This document shows positions 9,567 through 21,357 of a stretch of DNA of 64,000 nucleotides, piece by piece. A program made the translations under genes and the position numbers. Position 1 is the first letter of the stretch. Every line of letters begins with the position of its first letter. Source of the stretch: Blattamonas nauphoetae (Eukaryota > Preaxostyla > Oxymonadida); the NCBI GenBank assembly GCA_033064195.1, contig JARBJD010000052.1:186001-250000 (forward strand). The letters are read 5' to 3'. The notes under the pieces were generated by a model. The model saw only the letters and a program-made list of their open reading frames with translations, had not been told where the DNA came from and did not search any database.

Positions 9567-11050
9567 TACCACAAAACTCAACAAAGAATGTGAAACCGTC
9601 CTTGTTCTCATTCTTATCCTTTCATTTCTGTTCCCCATCCCTTTTCTTGTCACTCGAGCGATGAAGGAGGTGAAGAACGGAATCCCTCCGTCCAGTCCCT
9701 TCCCGTGGTTTCTCCCAGACTGCCTCATGAGCGTTCTGATCCTCATTCTCGTCTGGCGATTCTGGGTTCCGCCGAGATCGGAAACATATAAACATTTCAA
9801 AGTGGGCATCATCACTGTCACATTCTCTGTCCTTCTCTTCTTCCTCTTCGAACTATTCGCAAACCACCGTCTCACCAACCAGCTCTCCCTCGCCCAAAAC
9901 ACACCAATCCCACCACGCGCTCGAATTCCACTAAAAACCCTTCTTGCTGCTCAGGGTGTTGTCCTCGCCTTCATTCTACCTGAATTATTCTCATCACAGC
10001 CAGACGCACCCGTCCAGTCACATTCAAATCACAATAAAAAGGAACGCTCTTCGGAAATTGCGTGTGTTCATTTATCCTTGTTCATCTCATCCATCTCCCA
10101 TTTCTTTTCGCAGAATTCATCCGTATTCGTTGGATTTTCATTCCTCTTCCACTTTTTCTCATCCCAATTCTTCTCATTGATATGATGCCGAAGACATACT
10201 TGGCATGGGTTTAGTATGTCGGGTCGAAAAAAAGTATGTCGGGTCGGAAAACTGATGTGTTGTTTTCCTGATTTATGCCTGGTGAAGAAAGAATATTGAT
10301 AAAATAATGATTGAGTGGGATACTATGAATCATTATAACGTTGTTTTCATTTCATGAGATGACTTTTCACAAGGGACTGTCGAGAAAAAACATGGAAAAC
10401 TTTCACTTTTTCTTTGTCAATTTTTTCTCTCTATTGTCAACAAAAAGTGAATTTTCCCTTCAATATACATCCATTTGTGAGATTATAACAATATTCTATT
10501 ACTTGTTCGATCATAGATTTTGAATCGACCTAGAACACAAAACAGTGAAACAATGAGATGAGGATCGTAGTGAATCAGAGACATTTTTCTCAATCATTCA
10601 GCTGCGAAACGATGATAATGTCAACAAAAATGAAGAAAATCACAATAACATCTTGATTTTGAAAATGATATATGAAATAAAGTCGACCCGACATCCTAAA
10701 CCTTCAACCCGATATACTAAACCCAACCCGACGTACTAAACCCAACCCGACATACTAAACCCAAGCCACATACTTCCTCCTCGAACTAGGCCCATACACG
10801 TTGTATGCAGTATACTTCGTCCCCTTCTTCAGCGTCTTCTATCTCATCGGAGCACTCATTGCCGACGGTGTCATCTCGTTAACGTTCTATGTCGCGACTC
10901 TTCATGTATTTGTTCCGGTCCTCGGAGGGGTTGGGTATTTGTTATATGATCTTGTTTTGGAGCCGGTCGAGAAGTCGACAGAAATCAAAGGGTGTCACCA
11001 TCGCACATAGGATTATACCCTGCTTTTATTTCAGTTTTGTGACACGTAAA
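9567..11050 (+). CDS. Multipass membrane protein, exon interrupted by a MITE
   Basis: Hydrophobic plus-strand exons: VLVLILILSFLFPIPFLV upstream of the first ATG (9661), then LMSVLILILVWRFWV, VTFSVLLFFLFELFA, then after an intron ending near 10112, WIFIPLPLFLIPILL, and after the inserted element VYFVPFFSVFYLIGAL and FVPVLGGVGYLLYDLV. That gives about six or seven membrane helices. The hydrophobic run before 9661 lies just after a possible splice acceptor at 9566, so a short first exon may lie upstream, or translation starts at 9661. The 566-bp element (10202-10767) interrupts the frame after MMPKTY; removing it with one copy of the 8-bp duplication restores PKTYFLLELGPY. A last short intron near 11001-11036 probably precedes the stop. 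The family is not identified, and internal intron borders are approximate. Confidence 0.5.
10202..10767. mobile_element. 566-bp MITE with 8-bp target duplication
   Basis: The left end begins GGCATGGGTTTAGTATGTCG and the right end read inward is GGCTTGGGTTTAGTATGTCG. The flanking 8-bp duplication ACATACTT is exact (10194-10201 and 10768-10775). The right end contains about four tandem copies of a roughly 20-bp unit built on ACCCGACATACTAAACCC; the left end has two. There is no coding capacity. An 8-bp duplication with GG-starting ends would suit a Merlin-like or hAT-like family, but I cannot assign it. It sits in an exon of the membrane-protein gene. Confidence 0.82.
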
Positions 11051-11149
11051 TAACAAAAACAGTTCTGAAATGGAGAATGAGATCAACAGTAAGAACAACA
11101 AAAACGAACATCACACTTCTGTGCAGTTGGTAATGAGCGCTTCTTTTGC

Positions 11150-11516
11150 TCATCCAGTCCGAAGGACAACACTCCCGACACTTTCATGGTCTGCCGACAT
11201 TCGCCGCCTGTCTCCCATCAAATGGAATCCCCGACCAACCAACACTCCTCCACTCCACCCCTCCCACTCCACCCACATTCCGACGCACGAACACCCACAC
11301 ACCTCCACTCCCACCAACTCCACTCTCTCCCCCACTCGCCCTCCCACAACCACAAACCCTGCTCCTCCCACACACATCCCCTTCCCTCCTCTTTTTGACG
11401 AAGACCACGCTGAGTCAGTGTTCTCCAATCGGCAGCGGACGAACGAGCTGAGCGAGAGGTCGCACGAGGAGAGAGAATGTCTGGTCGACTTCAGCTCAAC
11501 CAGCACACACCCTCCC
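11150..11516 (-). pseudogene. Displaced 3' end of the giant beta-helix gene
   Basis: The minus-strand frame GGCVLVELKSTRHSLSSC... runs from the MITE edge at 11516 to TGA at 11150. It continues in frame from GGSVGGG at 12272 of the giant surface-protein gene if the intervening MITE and one 8-bp duplication are removed. It keeps the Ser/Cys/Gly pattern of the family at first but turns Gly/Val/Trp-rich and has no membrane anchor, so the true C-terminus may lie beyond or be lost. Confidence 0.5.
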
Positions 11517-12271
11517 AGGGATTCAAATTTGCCAAGAATCGATATCGTGAATCGCTTTGATTTCATTTCACGTATTTTGATGAAAAACTAATTTCTAAAT
11601 CAACTGTGAATGAAAATTAAAGAAATCGATTGACGTTCAGAGAAAACACAAGGACCCGATCATGAAAGCATGAATATCATCGTCAATATGAATCAATCGA
11701 TCAGAAAACCCAAATAACAAATCGATATCTACCTAAAAGCCAGAAATTCTGCATTTCTCGATGGGACAGTGTTGAGATCTACACTAATCTCGACAGCGAA
11801 TCATCGTGCTCTGTGGTCTCTTTGCATGGACATGTTCCATCGTTCTCGCAAGAAAAAGTGATAAATAGTATTACATCTTTTGCTGTATGTTTTTCTTCTC
11901 TCTTTTCATTCTTGATCCTGGTTCCAAACGAACCGAAAAATGTGCGCAGATTTTCACGATGAATACAAGTACCTGAATTGTCAAAGCGAAATGATGGATG
12001 ATTCTAGATGAAAAGATTGAATTTTTCAATTGATAACGCAATTCATTTCACATAGATCGGTTTTCGTCAGAACAACATTTTTGAGAGAACTCTTCACTCA
12101 AGGATCGTTTTGTCAAAAGGACAGGAAAAAGTGAATCTGAAATGAAGAGAAAGAGATGACGTGAAAATCACAACGAGGGAACATTTCTTTGACTATGCTC
12201 CCCCGACTCCCCGACTGGCCAACCCCGACTCCCCGACTCAAAACGTGAGTCGGGGCAAATTTGAATCCCTG
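11517..12271. mobile_element. 755-bp hAT-like MITE in surface-protein gene
   Basis: The ends are perfect inverted repeats beginning CAGGGATTCAAATTTGCC, with the CAGGG start typical of hAT elements. The flanking 8-bp duplication CACCCTCC is exact (11509-11516 and 12272-12279). The interior is AT-rich and non-coding, with a short CCCCGACT repeat at 12190-12255. It interrupts the minus-strand surface-protein gene and supplies the stop codon at 12238. No other explanation is needed for the 700-bp non-coding stretch here. Confidence 0.85.
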
Positions 12272-15200
12272 CACCCTCCTCCCACACTCCCGCCCTCCCA
12301 ACTCACTTCTCCAAACCGCACACGAGTCACACACTCCGAGAACGTGCATTTCGTGATCTTGACTCGCGTCCCACATCCCATCACTCGAATCACACTTCCG
12401 AACGCCACTCCGGAGCAGCGAGTGAAGGCTGTGTTGTGGACCGTCACTGTTCCTTCTGTCCTTCCCCACACCACACACCCTCCACCGAACGACGCCGATG
12501 TGAACGAGCACGACGAGAGGTCGAGTGAGGCACACGTGGACACTTTCACAATCCCTCCCTTCCCAACAAAAGACACGGACTCGCACTCAAGATCGAACAC
12601 TGTCAGCGACGACGAGCCAGCCAGGCAAATCAAAGAATGGCTGATTGGTTCCGATGTCCGAAGAGAACACGACTCCAGAATCAGCACAGACGACGACGTC
12701 AGAATGAAGACGGCTTCGACAGATCGATGGGAGGAGTGCAGCGACACAACCAGAGACGACAGAGTTAGTGATTGCTTGTCCAGTGTGATCATTCCTTCCT
12801 TCTCCTTTCTCTCGCTTCCTTTTGATTCCACAATGAGACACTCCATCTCGCTTCCTTCACTTTCTCCCACAATCTCCATCTCCAACCCTTCCCTTCCCAC
12901 CATCTCACTCTTCCCTCCGATCCTTCCCTTCCCAACCAAAACAACGCGAACATCCTCACTTTGTCCTTTCGCTCGTTCCAGACTCTGCCAGATCGTCTCA
13001 AACGGAGAAGAACGTGTTCCGTCCCCAACATCGCTCCCTCGCCCACTCGACGACACAAACATCTCAAGTCTTTCGGGAGGGACGAGATAGAAGCGCAGAG
13101 AGACGATGATTTCCCACATCGAAGAGAATGTCATGAAGATCTCGTGCGTCTCGTCCGCGAGAGCCTGCGGCAGATCTGTCCATTTTGAGGGTTTCAGAAG
13201 GAGAGACAAGTCGTCACCACAAACGTACAGCTGAGACGGAGTGGTTGTTGTGAATGCCACGTTGCGGACGGAGTAGTCGAGCGAGAGGGGACACTCTTCC
13301 ATGTTCAGGAAGACAGCTGTGCCGCACGTGTCGAATGTCAGAGTGTCCAGTGTGGACGAGGAGACATCTTTCAGAACTGCCGAGATCACTGTCCCGTTCT
13401 CTGTGTCCCCTTTGGCTGTCGTGCGAGTGATGTATTCGAAATTCGAGTTGGCCACTTTCATCGTTGCGCTTGTCTGTCCTCTGATCAACGCATCGTGCAA
13501 GTTGGGCATGTTCGTCGCGTTGAAGTCATCAATTTCGAGAGCGCCTGATGTTTTGGCAAAGACGAGAGGGCAGGGAAGGGATGCTGAACTTGTGAATGTG
13601 CTTTGGGAGACAACCAGCTTTCCAGATGCAATCAGAAGATACGCTGTGTCCGAGTTCCGAGCAGACGAGGACGATGCGGTCGAGATGGCCAGGTTGGTCA
13701 GAGTGAGTGTTGGGGTGGACGAGGTGATGGAGAGGGAGGGTGTGGACACGAGAACGAGAGAGGAACGAGGCAGTTCTTCTTTCGAAGTGATCGTCATTGT
13801 CTGAAGAACAGCAAACTCGGTTTTGATGGTCAGAGCAGAGACAATCTTCACAGACGAGAGCGACGGTGCGTTTTGCTTCAACTGACTCAGAGTCTTGCAG
13901 TTCACGAAGAGATGGCCGCATTGTGTGATGTCGTCGGAGTCGATCGTGTCGTCCACAAACCCTTCCGTTGTTGGAGAATGCAGATATTGGAGGAGAGGCA
14001 TGATAAGGTTTGTGTGAGTGGACGACACGGCAATGGAGTCCTTCAGAGCTTCGTTGACAGGTGATGCAGAATAAGCAGATGGGAAGAGAGTTTTGTCGTT
14101 GAACGACGTGAGATCACCATCCATGTACACATCCTTTCCAAACTTTCCAGATCCACACGAATTGGCATCAGTTCCTGTTCCAAAAGAGGCTCCAGCGATG
14201 TTGAATGTTCCGCTAGTCAATTCTGTCAAGTCGAGCGAGATCGCGCCTCCGTTGCTGGCAGACGAGCATTTCGAGATTGTTGAGCTTTGTGTGGAGATGA
14301 CGAAAGAGCCAGCGACGACGTTCACGTTCAGCGCTCCTCCTCTTCCATTCGATGAACAAGCTGCGAAGCCACACGATGCGATGGTCAGAGTGTGTCCAGA
14401 AGCAGTCAGAGTCGAGTGGACTGCTGCGCCGCTGCTCGTGCTGGCGATGTTGGTGAAGTGTGAGTCTGTCAACTGAACTGTTCCGCCTGTCTGCACAATC
14501 ACACTTTTGGCGAACGACAAAGGAAGAGCTGTTCCATCGATTTTCACTTTCGACAGGGCGAGTGAACCTCCAGTGACAGAGACGAGTGGACACGTCATTC
14601 CACTCACATCCGACAGCACTTCAGAGAGTGTGGTGAACGAGATGGAGAGCGAGTGGGCTTTCACTGCGAAGACAGCCTCGGAGAAGAAGTTAGTCAGCGA
14701 CGAGACATCGACTGTCGTGTCGGCGAGGACGAGTGAGGCAAATGAAGTGTCGACAAGGCTGGTGGCGGAAGAAGCATCAGTCCCAGCTGCGAATTTGATC
14801 GTTGAGCGGGTCACAGACTGGCTGAACGACGATACAGTCACAATCTTCAGAATCGACACAACCTCAGCTGGTGTGTCAGTGGTTGAGATTTTGGTGTTTG
14901 AAGTGAATGAGGAGGAAGTGGAAGTGAAGAGAGTGACTGCGGATTCGACGGTGGCTGTTCTGGGAGCTTTGATTTCAGCGAGTGTCAGAGGAGACGGATC
15001 AATCGGTGATGGATCTGCATTCGACGAGCCAAACGAGATCGGTCCCACACTCAATCTCGACGATGGAGACGTTGATGTGAGTGAAACGAAGGTGGCTGTG
15101 GGAGTGCCTGTGAATTCGCAGTCAGACAGTTTAACCGATCCAACTTCGATGGAGTCTGAGTTGATGTCGAAGACAGCCGAGGCAAAAGAAAGATCAGTCG

Positions 15201-18200
15201 CTTTCAGCTCGTCTGCAACAATCGTTCCTGTCCCAGACACAGCCACCAGCTGATTCGCTTTGATTCGAGTTCCACTTGTGTGCGACTTGAACGTGCATTC
15301 TGTCAGAACCAGATTCCCACTTGTCAGATTCAGAAGTGTTTTCGTCTGCGAGGCCACATTCTGAGTGAACGTGAAATCCATTCTTGTGAACTTCACACTT
15401 CCTGAACAGCTCAGTGAATATCCAGCGTCGAGTTGGATGACGGCTGAGCCAGTGTCTGCATTTGGACGGAACGAGGAAGATTTGACTGTCACGTCGCCCT
15501 TCAGAAGACCAGCACCAACCACAACCACAAAGTGCCCGTTCAATTCTGTGTTTGTCTGCTGATTGGCTGCTCCGCGGATCGACTGGCACGGACTGGCTGC
15601 CTTTCCACAGCCAACTGCATCGTTCGGTTGTGTGGAATCCACAAACACCATCTTCAGCTGGACGAGGTATTCGGGAATGCCGACTTCAGCGATGCCGTAA
15701 TCGCCTCCTCTCGACTCGCATCGGAAGCGAGTGTTGTCTGAAGTGTTGTCCTCCCACTCGATCGCGAATTTGGCTGACGTCAGAACGCGCTTGTCCAGCG
15801 ACAGGTCGGCAGCGGAGATGAACACGTCTTTCGCTTTGGTGGCTTCGTTGGATGTGAAGTGGAGATCGGAGAGGACGAAGTCGGCGGTGTCTGCTTCGAG
15901 GAAGAGATGGATCGCGCCTCCAACTCCACTTCCATCGCTCAGCTTGCAGCTCGTGAATGACGACGACGAGATCGAGACGGAAGACGAGCTCGACACAGAT
16001 GCAGAGATCGCTGGGCCGTTGTCGAGGTTGGAGAGGATGTTGCAGAAGCTCGACTGAGTCACAATGAGCGAGCCACTCACAACACTCATCAATCGACCGT
16101 TCTGCTCACTGCCTGTGCCAACCAGAGCACAGCTGGCGATCTCCACTGTTCCCCCTCCATCCACCTCAACCAGATTCCATCCATCCGAACTCAGCGCTGA
16201 CAGCTGCACGGTCATTTCGGAGAGAGTCGCTGTGCCTGTCGTCACGAAGATCGCAGCGTTGTAAGCTGGCGACGTGAACTCCACTTTCGTTCCCGTGCTG
16301 TCTTCGCGCTGGCCTTGTCCTTCGAATGTGATGTCGCGAGAGGCCACGAAGACATAATTCTCGATGTTGGAGCCCTCTGTCTTGAACTCGCCTTCCTCGA
16401 TGACGATCGTGTATCCTGTTTGGATGAAATGACCAGCGTTGGAGACGGTTCGACACGGATTCCATTCGCTTCCACACATTGGAGAATCAGTGCCAGTCGT
16501 CGAAACAATGAGATTGATGGATCGGAAGGCATGGTCCAGGTTTTGGAGAGATGCTCGTCCAAATCTGATATTTTGAGTGTCACGACTTTGGGTGTCTGTC
16601 ACCACGCCTTCAATTCGTGAGGTGTAATCAGTGTTGAGACCTTGAAAGAAGTCCGGGATGGCTTGGTCATCACTTATCATCTGTTCTAAGATGGTTCCAA
16701 CTTTGGCAAACATGATATGACCACCTGAATTGCCTGTGCCGATTGTTTCATTCACTGGAGAGAATAGACATAATAACGATGAGGTTGGTAAGGTGAAAAA
16801 AAAGAGAGATTTGCCCCAATGGGAGCAGAATCTGAACTCGAGACGAGAAATACAACAAACCTTTCGTGCCAATGAACAAGCAAAACGCGAGTCTGAAATG
16901 ATCAGGCAGAACAGCTGGATTGTCAGCGTTGTTGACGAAGATGCCTCCGCCGAAGGAAGGAGCCGAGCAATCCTGAAAGAGAGAATCCACAATCTGATGA
17001 TTCACTTTGAAATGGATGAACAGCGCCCCTCCTCCTCCATTTGCATGTTGTGCTGTGTTGCTGCTGTCTCCGCTGAATTCGACCTTTTCCGACCATTTCT
17101 CGATGGTGGAAGAACACTTCTCGAACTGCGATGCGAGAACGGTGAGTTTCGTGTTCAATCCGCAGAATATCGCTCCCCCATTCCGTCCTCTGCAGTTTCG
17201 GAACACGCAGCGGTCAGCCTTCACCTCGTCGCCCGAACTGAACACGGCCCCTCCGTCGCCCATCGTTCCCGACGACAGGTCCTCAAAACGACATCTCTCC
17301 AGCGTGAGTGTTCCTGCTGTGATGCAAATCGCGGCGCCAGAACCGCGGTCTGTTTGTGAAATGTCGATGAAGACATCGTTGGTGTACGTCGCACTCGAAG
17401 CGAGTTCGATGCGGTCAGTGTATGCCACCCCGTTTCTGAGATGAAGGAAGGAGGAGTTCAGGACGAGGAGTGACTCTGCGCTGTCGAAGTCGGTCAGGGC
17501 GCCTTGGTAGGGCATTTCGGAGTGCTCAAACGTCGTCGCCACAACAACCACAGACGAGCTTGTATTTCGGCAGTGTTGACGGGAGGGTGTGTTGGAAAGA
17601 AGAGATGTGGTGATATTTCGGAATCGGGAGGACGAGAGGTGGACGGTGGAAGACGGGCCGGACAGCAAGAACGGGGTGTTCAGATCAAGCGATAGGGATT
17701 CGAAATTAAAACCAGAAAGTAATACCCGCGATCCATTTTGCGTAGACGAGATCAGAGGAGCAACAAGAGCTGCGTTGCTGAGGATGTCCATACGGATCGA
17801 CGAAAGTGTCAGCGAGCCCCCATTCGATATGAAGGTTGGGGTCATCGACGGCTTCAGACAAATTGAACAGAGGTGCAGCAAGAGATGGCTGTCGGATGAA
17901 ATCAACGCAATTGGTTGATCACAACGTGGGTGAAAACCAAGATTGTTCGAAACAAAAGTCGAGTTTCGAAGATCGAACATAAAGGAGGATTTGACATCGG
18001 AGATAAGACGAGCAAATAAAGATCCAGACAGTGTGATGATTTGGTCATGCAATTCGACATTGCTTGCGACTATCGAAGAATTGACGTTCAAGCGCCTTGA
18101 CTCGGAAGAAAGACGGTGACGTGGATCAAACAAAGAGTCAAAGGAATTTAGGGAGGAATCCATTGCGAATGCGTTGAGAACGACGAGGAGGAGAACCGTC

Positions 18201-18202
18201 AT
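12238..18202 (-). CDS. Giant secreted beta-helix surface protein
   Basis: Two long minus-strand exons are joined by a 106-bp GT..AG intron (16755-16860; ...FIGTK then VNETIGTGNSGG). The start at 18202 gives MTVLLLVVLNAFAMDSS, a signal peptide. Nearly 2,000 residues of Ser/Thr/Gly-rich repeats follow, with recurrent segments such as NGGGGALFIHF, SFGGGIFVNN, GSGVGGAIHLF and CSSASNGGAISLDL, the GGA(I/L/V) turns of parallel beta-helix adhesins and polymorphic outer-membrane-like proteins. Motifs MCGSEWNPCRTVSNA and CGKAASPCQSIRGA divide it into sections and link it to the genes at 1-2.4 and 4.3-6.6 kb. The present stop lies inside a MITE (11517-12271), so the current product lacks its native end. 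Expected location: outside of the cell or the surface membrane. Binding partner unknown. Confidence 0.8.
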
Positions 18203-18457
18203 TGAAATCTTTGATTTTCAATCTTGACTAATAATGCGCTGGATCTACTTGACAATCTCAACAATCGAATGATATACCCAAGAATAGCTTCAGTACAGAG
18301 GGGGAGTCAACTTCGTTCCAAAGAACGTGGAAGAGTGTCAAACACGACGATGGAACGTCTCGACGTGAGAATGAGTGAACAGAAACGAATGCGAACAGTG
18401 AAGTGAAAAAAAACAGTGTTCATCACAAGATGATGTCATTTTGACTGAATCCGGTTT

Positions 18458-20872
18458 TTACATCCGCTTCAGCCACATTACTTCAACAGATTGATTCTCG
18501 GAACGGAATCCAGTGGTGATTGCGAGGCAGATCGGAGAAGGGATGCGAGTGAAGATCCCAGGCTGCTCCTCGTTGCAGATCAGCAATTTTGCTTCTCTCG
18601 TCAGCATATTCACTCGAATCGCTGCTGTCTGTCCAATGTGACCGATCTTCATGTTTGTTCCTGCTGGCTTGTATTCTTTTGCTGCTTTCCACATTCTGCC
18701 ATTTTGAAGAATGAAGTCTCCACCTAATCCATTCTTGAAATCTCCACATCGAGATTGAGTGGCTTTGTCGGGAAGAGGGTCTTTAAGATACCCGAGTGCT
18801 GAAAACAATGAAGAGAACGATGAACACACCCACATTCAGATCTTCAAACAGAATTCTGATTTTGAGTTCCCACTCTCCCTCACTGATTGGTAGTGTGAAC
18901 GCGGTTCTCCATCCACTGTCCAATTTTGTTTGTTGGATGAGATTGGTTGGAGTGAGAGTGTGAGACTTTCCATCCAATTTCATCATCGATTCAGTTCCAA
19001 CCCAAATCGGAAGATTTTCAAGTTGGAGTTTCAGTTTGTTTACAGTTCGTGTCAAATGCATGATTTCTTTCTGCGAATCTACTGTCACCTTTCTTACCAC
19101 TCGTAATTCATCCTTAACTCGGACTGATTCAGCGATGAGTTTCCGCTTTTCCCATTCAGCAAGAGTTTTCTTAGTTGCAACCTTCGACATTTCCTCCTCG
19201 GTCTTGATCGTGAGTTCCTGCAGAGTATCGTAGTCGGCTTCTGTTTTCAATTTTTCTTCCTCCATTTTCGCTCGCTCTCCTTCCGCTTTCTTCTTCTCTT
19301 CCTCCATCTTCGCTCGCTCTCCTTCCGCTTTCTTCTTCTCTTCCTCCATTTTCGCTCGCTCTCCTTCCGCTTTCTTCTTCTCTTCCTCCATTTTCGCTCG
19401 CTCTCCTTCCGCTTTCTTCTTCTCTTCCTCCATTTTCGCTCGCTCTCCTTCCGCTTTCTTCTTCTCTTCCTCCATTTTCGCTCGCTCTCCTTCCGCTTTC
19501 TTCTTCTCTTCCTCCATTTTCGCTCGCTCTCCTTCCGCTTTCTTCTTCTCTTCCTCCATTTTCGCTCGCTCTCCTTCCGCTTTCTTCTTCTCTTCCTCCA
19601 TTTTCGCTCGCTCTCCTTCCGCTTTCTTCTTCTCTTCCTCCATTTTCGCTCGCTCTCCTTCCGCTTTCTTCTTCTCTTCCTCCATTTTCGCTCGCTCTCC
19701 TTCCGCTTTCTTCTTCTCTTCCTCCATTTTCGCTCGCTCTCCTTCCGCTTTCTTCTTCTCTTCCTCCATCTTCGCTCGCTCTCCTTCCGCTTTCTTCTTC
19801 TCTTCCTCCATCTTCGCTCGCTCTCCTTCCGCTTTCTTCTTCTCTTCCTCCATTTTCGCTCGGTCCGCTTCCGATTTCTTCATTTCCGCTTCCGCTGTTT
19901 TCTTCTCTTCTTCCATCTTCTTCCGAGACTGTTCTGCTTCTCTTCTGTCTGCATTCGCCTGATTCTCTCTCTCCTCCGCTCTCTTCTCTCGTTCTTTCGA
20001 TTCCGTCAGGTTGTTTTCTGCATTCTGCTTCTCGATCAATAACTGTTGTATTCTGGCTTCAGCTTCTCTCCTTGCGATTTCACTTGTCTGTTCTCGTTCT
20101 TTCCATCTCTCCACTTCTTCTTCAGCTTCCCTCTTCTCCTCCCGTTCCTTCGTCAGCATCACCTCCATCTCTGCAACGATGTCTTTCCTCTCTTTCGTCA
20201 GTTTCTCCTTTTCATCCTTGAATTGTAGTTCGAGAGTGGAGATTGTGCGGCTGAGTTTGTCGTTTTCTTCTTTTTGCATCGAAATGGTTTGCGTGTTGTG
20301 AAGAGCGGCTTCTTCCATCTTTATTTTCTCTTCTTCCATCTTCCGCAATTTATCTTGGGTTTCGGTCAATATCCCCTCCAGTTCTTTGTTGCGTTTCTCC
20401 ATCTCAGAAGCTCGTTCTCTGAGTTCAGTGAGCGATCCTTCCATCGCTCCGAATTCTTCTGTTTCCACTGTCATGAGTGGACCATCTTGGACTGAATCGA
20501 AAAGAAGAAGGCATTTTCTAACTCGAGCTTGGATCTGTTTCGAGAGATCTGGTGATTGGGAGAAAGTGGAGAGGGTCGACTGCAGAAATCGTTTATTTGG
20601 CAGAGGGACATCTGAATCTGACAGAAGTGTCAAAATTTGTGATATTTGATCCAATAGTTTGCACATAAGGGTTTCATCTTTGGAGTCCCATTCGCGAATG
20701 AGGAGAGGGATCTGGTTCCAGTGTGGCGTGTTCATTATCATTAATACGTTCGTCTTCCAACTCGATACTTCGTTCATCACTGATTCAATTGAGATGGGGC
20801 CCTATGAAGAAAGGATATAACATCACTACATTGTGAGAGAAGAGGAAACACACAGTCGGTTTGAGGGCATCG
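18458..20872 (-). CDS. Solenoid/coiled-coil protein with C-terminal SPRY-like domain
   Basis: A short exon (FNSSFDALKPT, near 20840-20872) is spliced to GPISIESVMNEVSSW (an in-frame ATG also lies at 20777). A helical N-terminus (NKRFLQSTLSTFSQ) recalls the solenoid genes. A long coiled coil follows, with about 14 exact copies of the 14-residue unit AKMEEEKKKAEGER. A 35-bp intron just below 18835 ends in TTTTCAG. The last exon (GDFILQNGRMWKAAKEYKP ... VEVMWLKRM) has the look of a SPRY/B30.2-like fold, as in the kinase gene at 34.5-39.8 kb. The stop is TAA at 18458. More 5' exons may lie between 20.87 and 21.18 kb. Inferred role: structural or scaffolding protein. Confidence 0.65.
19262..19862 (-). 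repeat. 42-bp coding tandem repeat, about 14 copies
   Basis: A 42-bp unit encoding AKMEEEKKKAEGER on the minus strand is repeated about 14 times. Copies are nearly identical; the visible differences are synonymous C/T changes, concentrated in copies near the two ends of the array. The unit is four heptads per two copies, so copy-number change lengthens the coiled coil without breaking its register. Confidence 0.9.
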
Positions 20873-21357
20873 AACGACGAGTTAAACTGAAAAGATATGA
20901 GATTAAGGAGAAAGTAGATGAAAAAGGGTCTGGTGAGAATAACGAAGCAATACATTGGGTATGTGAACAATTGATGGAATCATGTTGATGAAGGAAGATC
21001 GACTCACAATTTTTTGGGTGTGATCGTCCAAAGAGCCGTTTGAAGTTAAACAAACCGTGTTGATTCATCCAGACCCAGAAATCGAGTGAAATGCAAGGAA
21101 TGAGATTCAAGAAAGAAAAACAAAATAGAAAACGTGGATCCACTTCCGCATGAAAATTCTCCATCGCTAATCCCTTCCCCATCTCCTGATAGAGAGAACA
21201 TGGTTTTTAGAGCATTTATTTTTCATTTTTCTGCTGCCCACAATCTCACGCTGTGCGACATCAATAAATTGCAGATACAAATGGTTGAGTATGAAAGTAT
21301 TGCTTGTTAATGATCGCAGCAGATAAATCAAAAATAAATGCTCTGAAAAACGCTGTT

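Noticed and set aside
11070-11591. Plus-strand Pro/Thr/His-rich frame of 173 codons
   Set aside because: It is the antisense of the displaced end of the beta-helix gene; the low-complexity Pro/His pattern mirrors Gly/Val-rich coding on the minus strand.
12161-13090. Plus-strand frame of 309 codons
   Set aside because: Antisense shadow of the giant surface protein and the MITE; no domain pattern.
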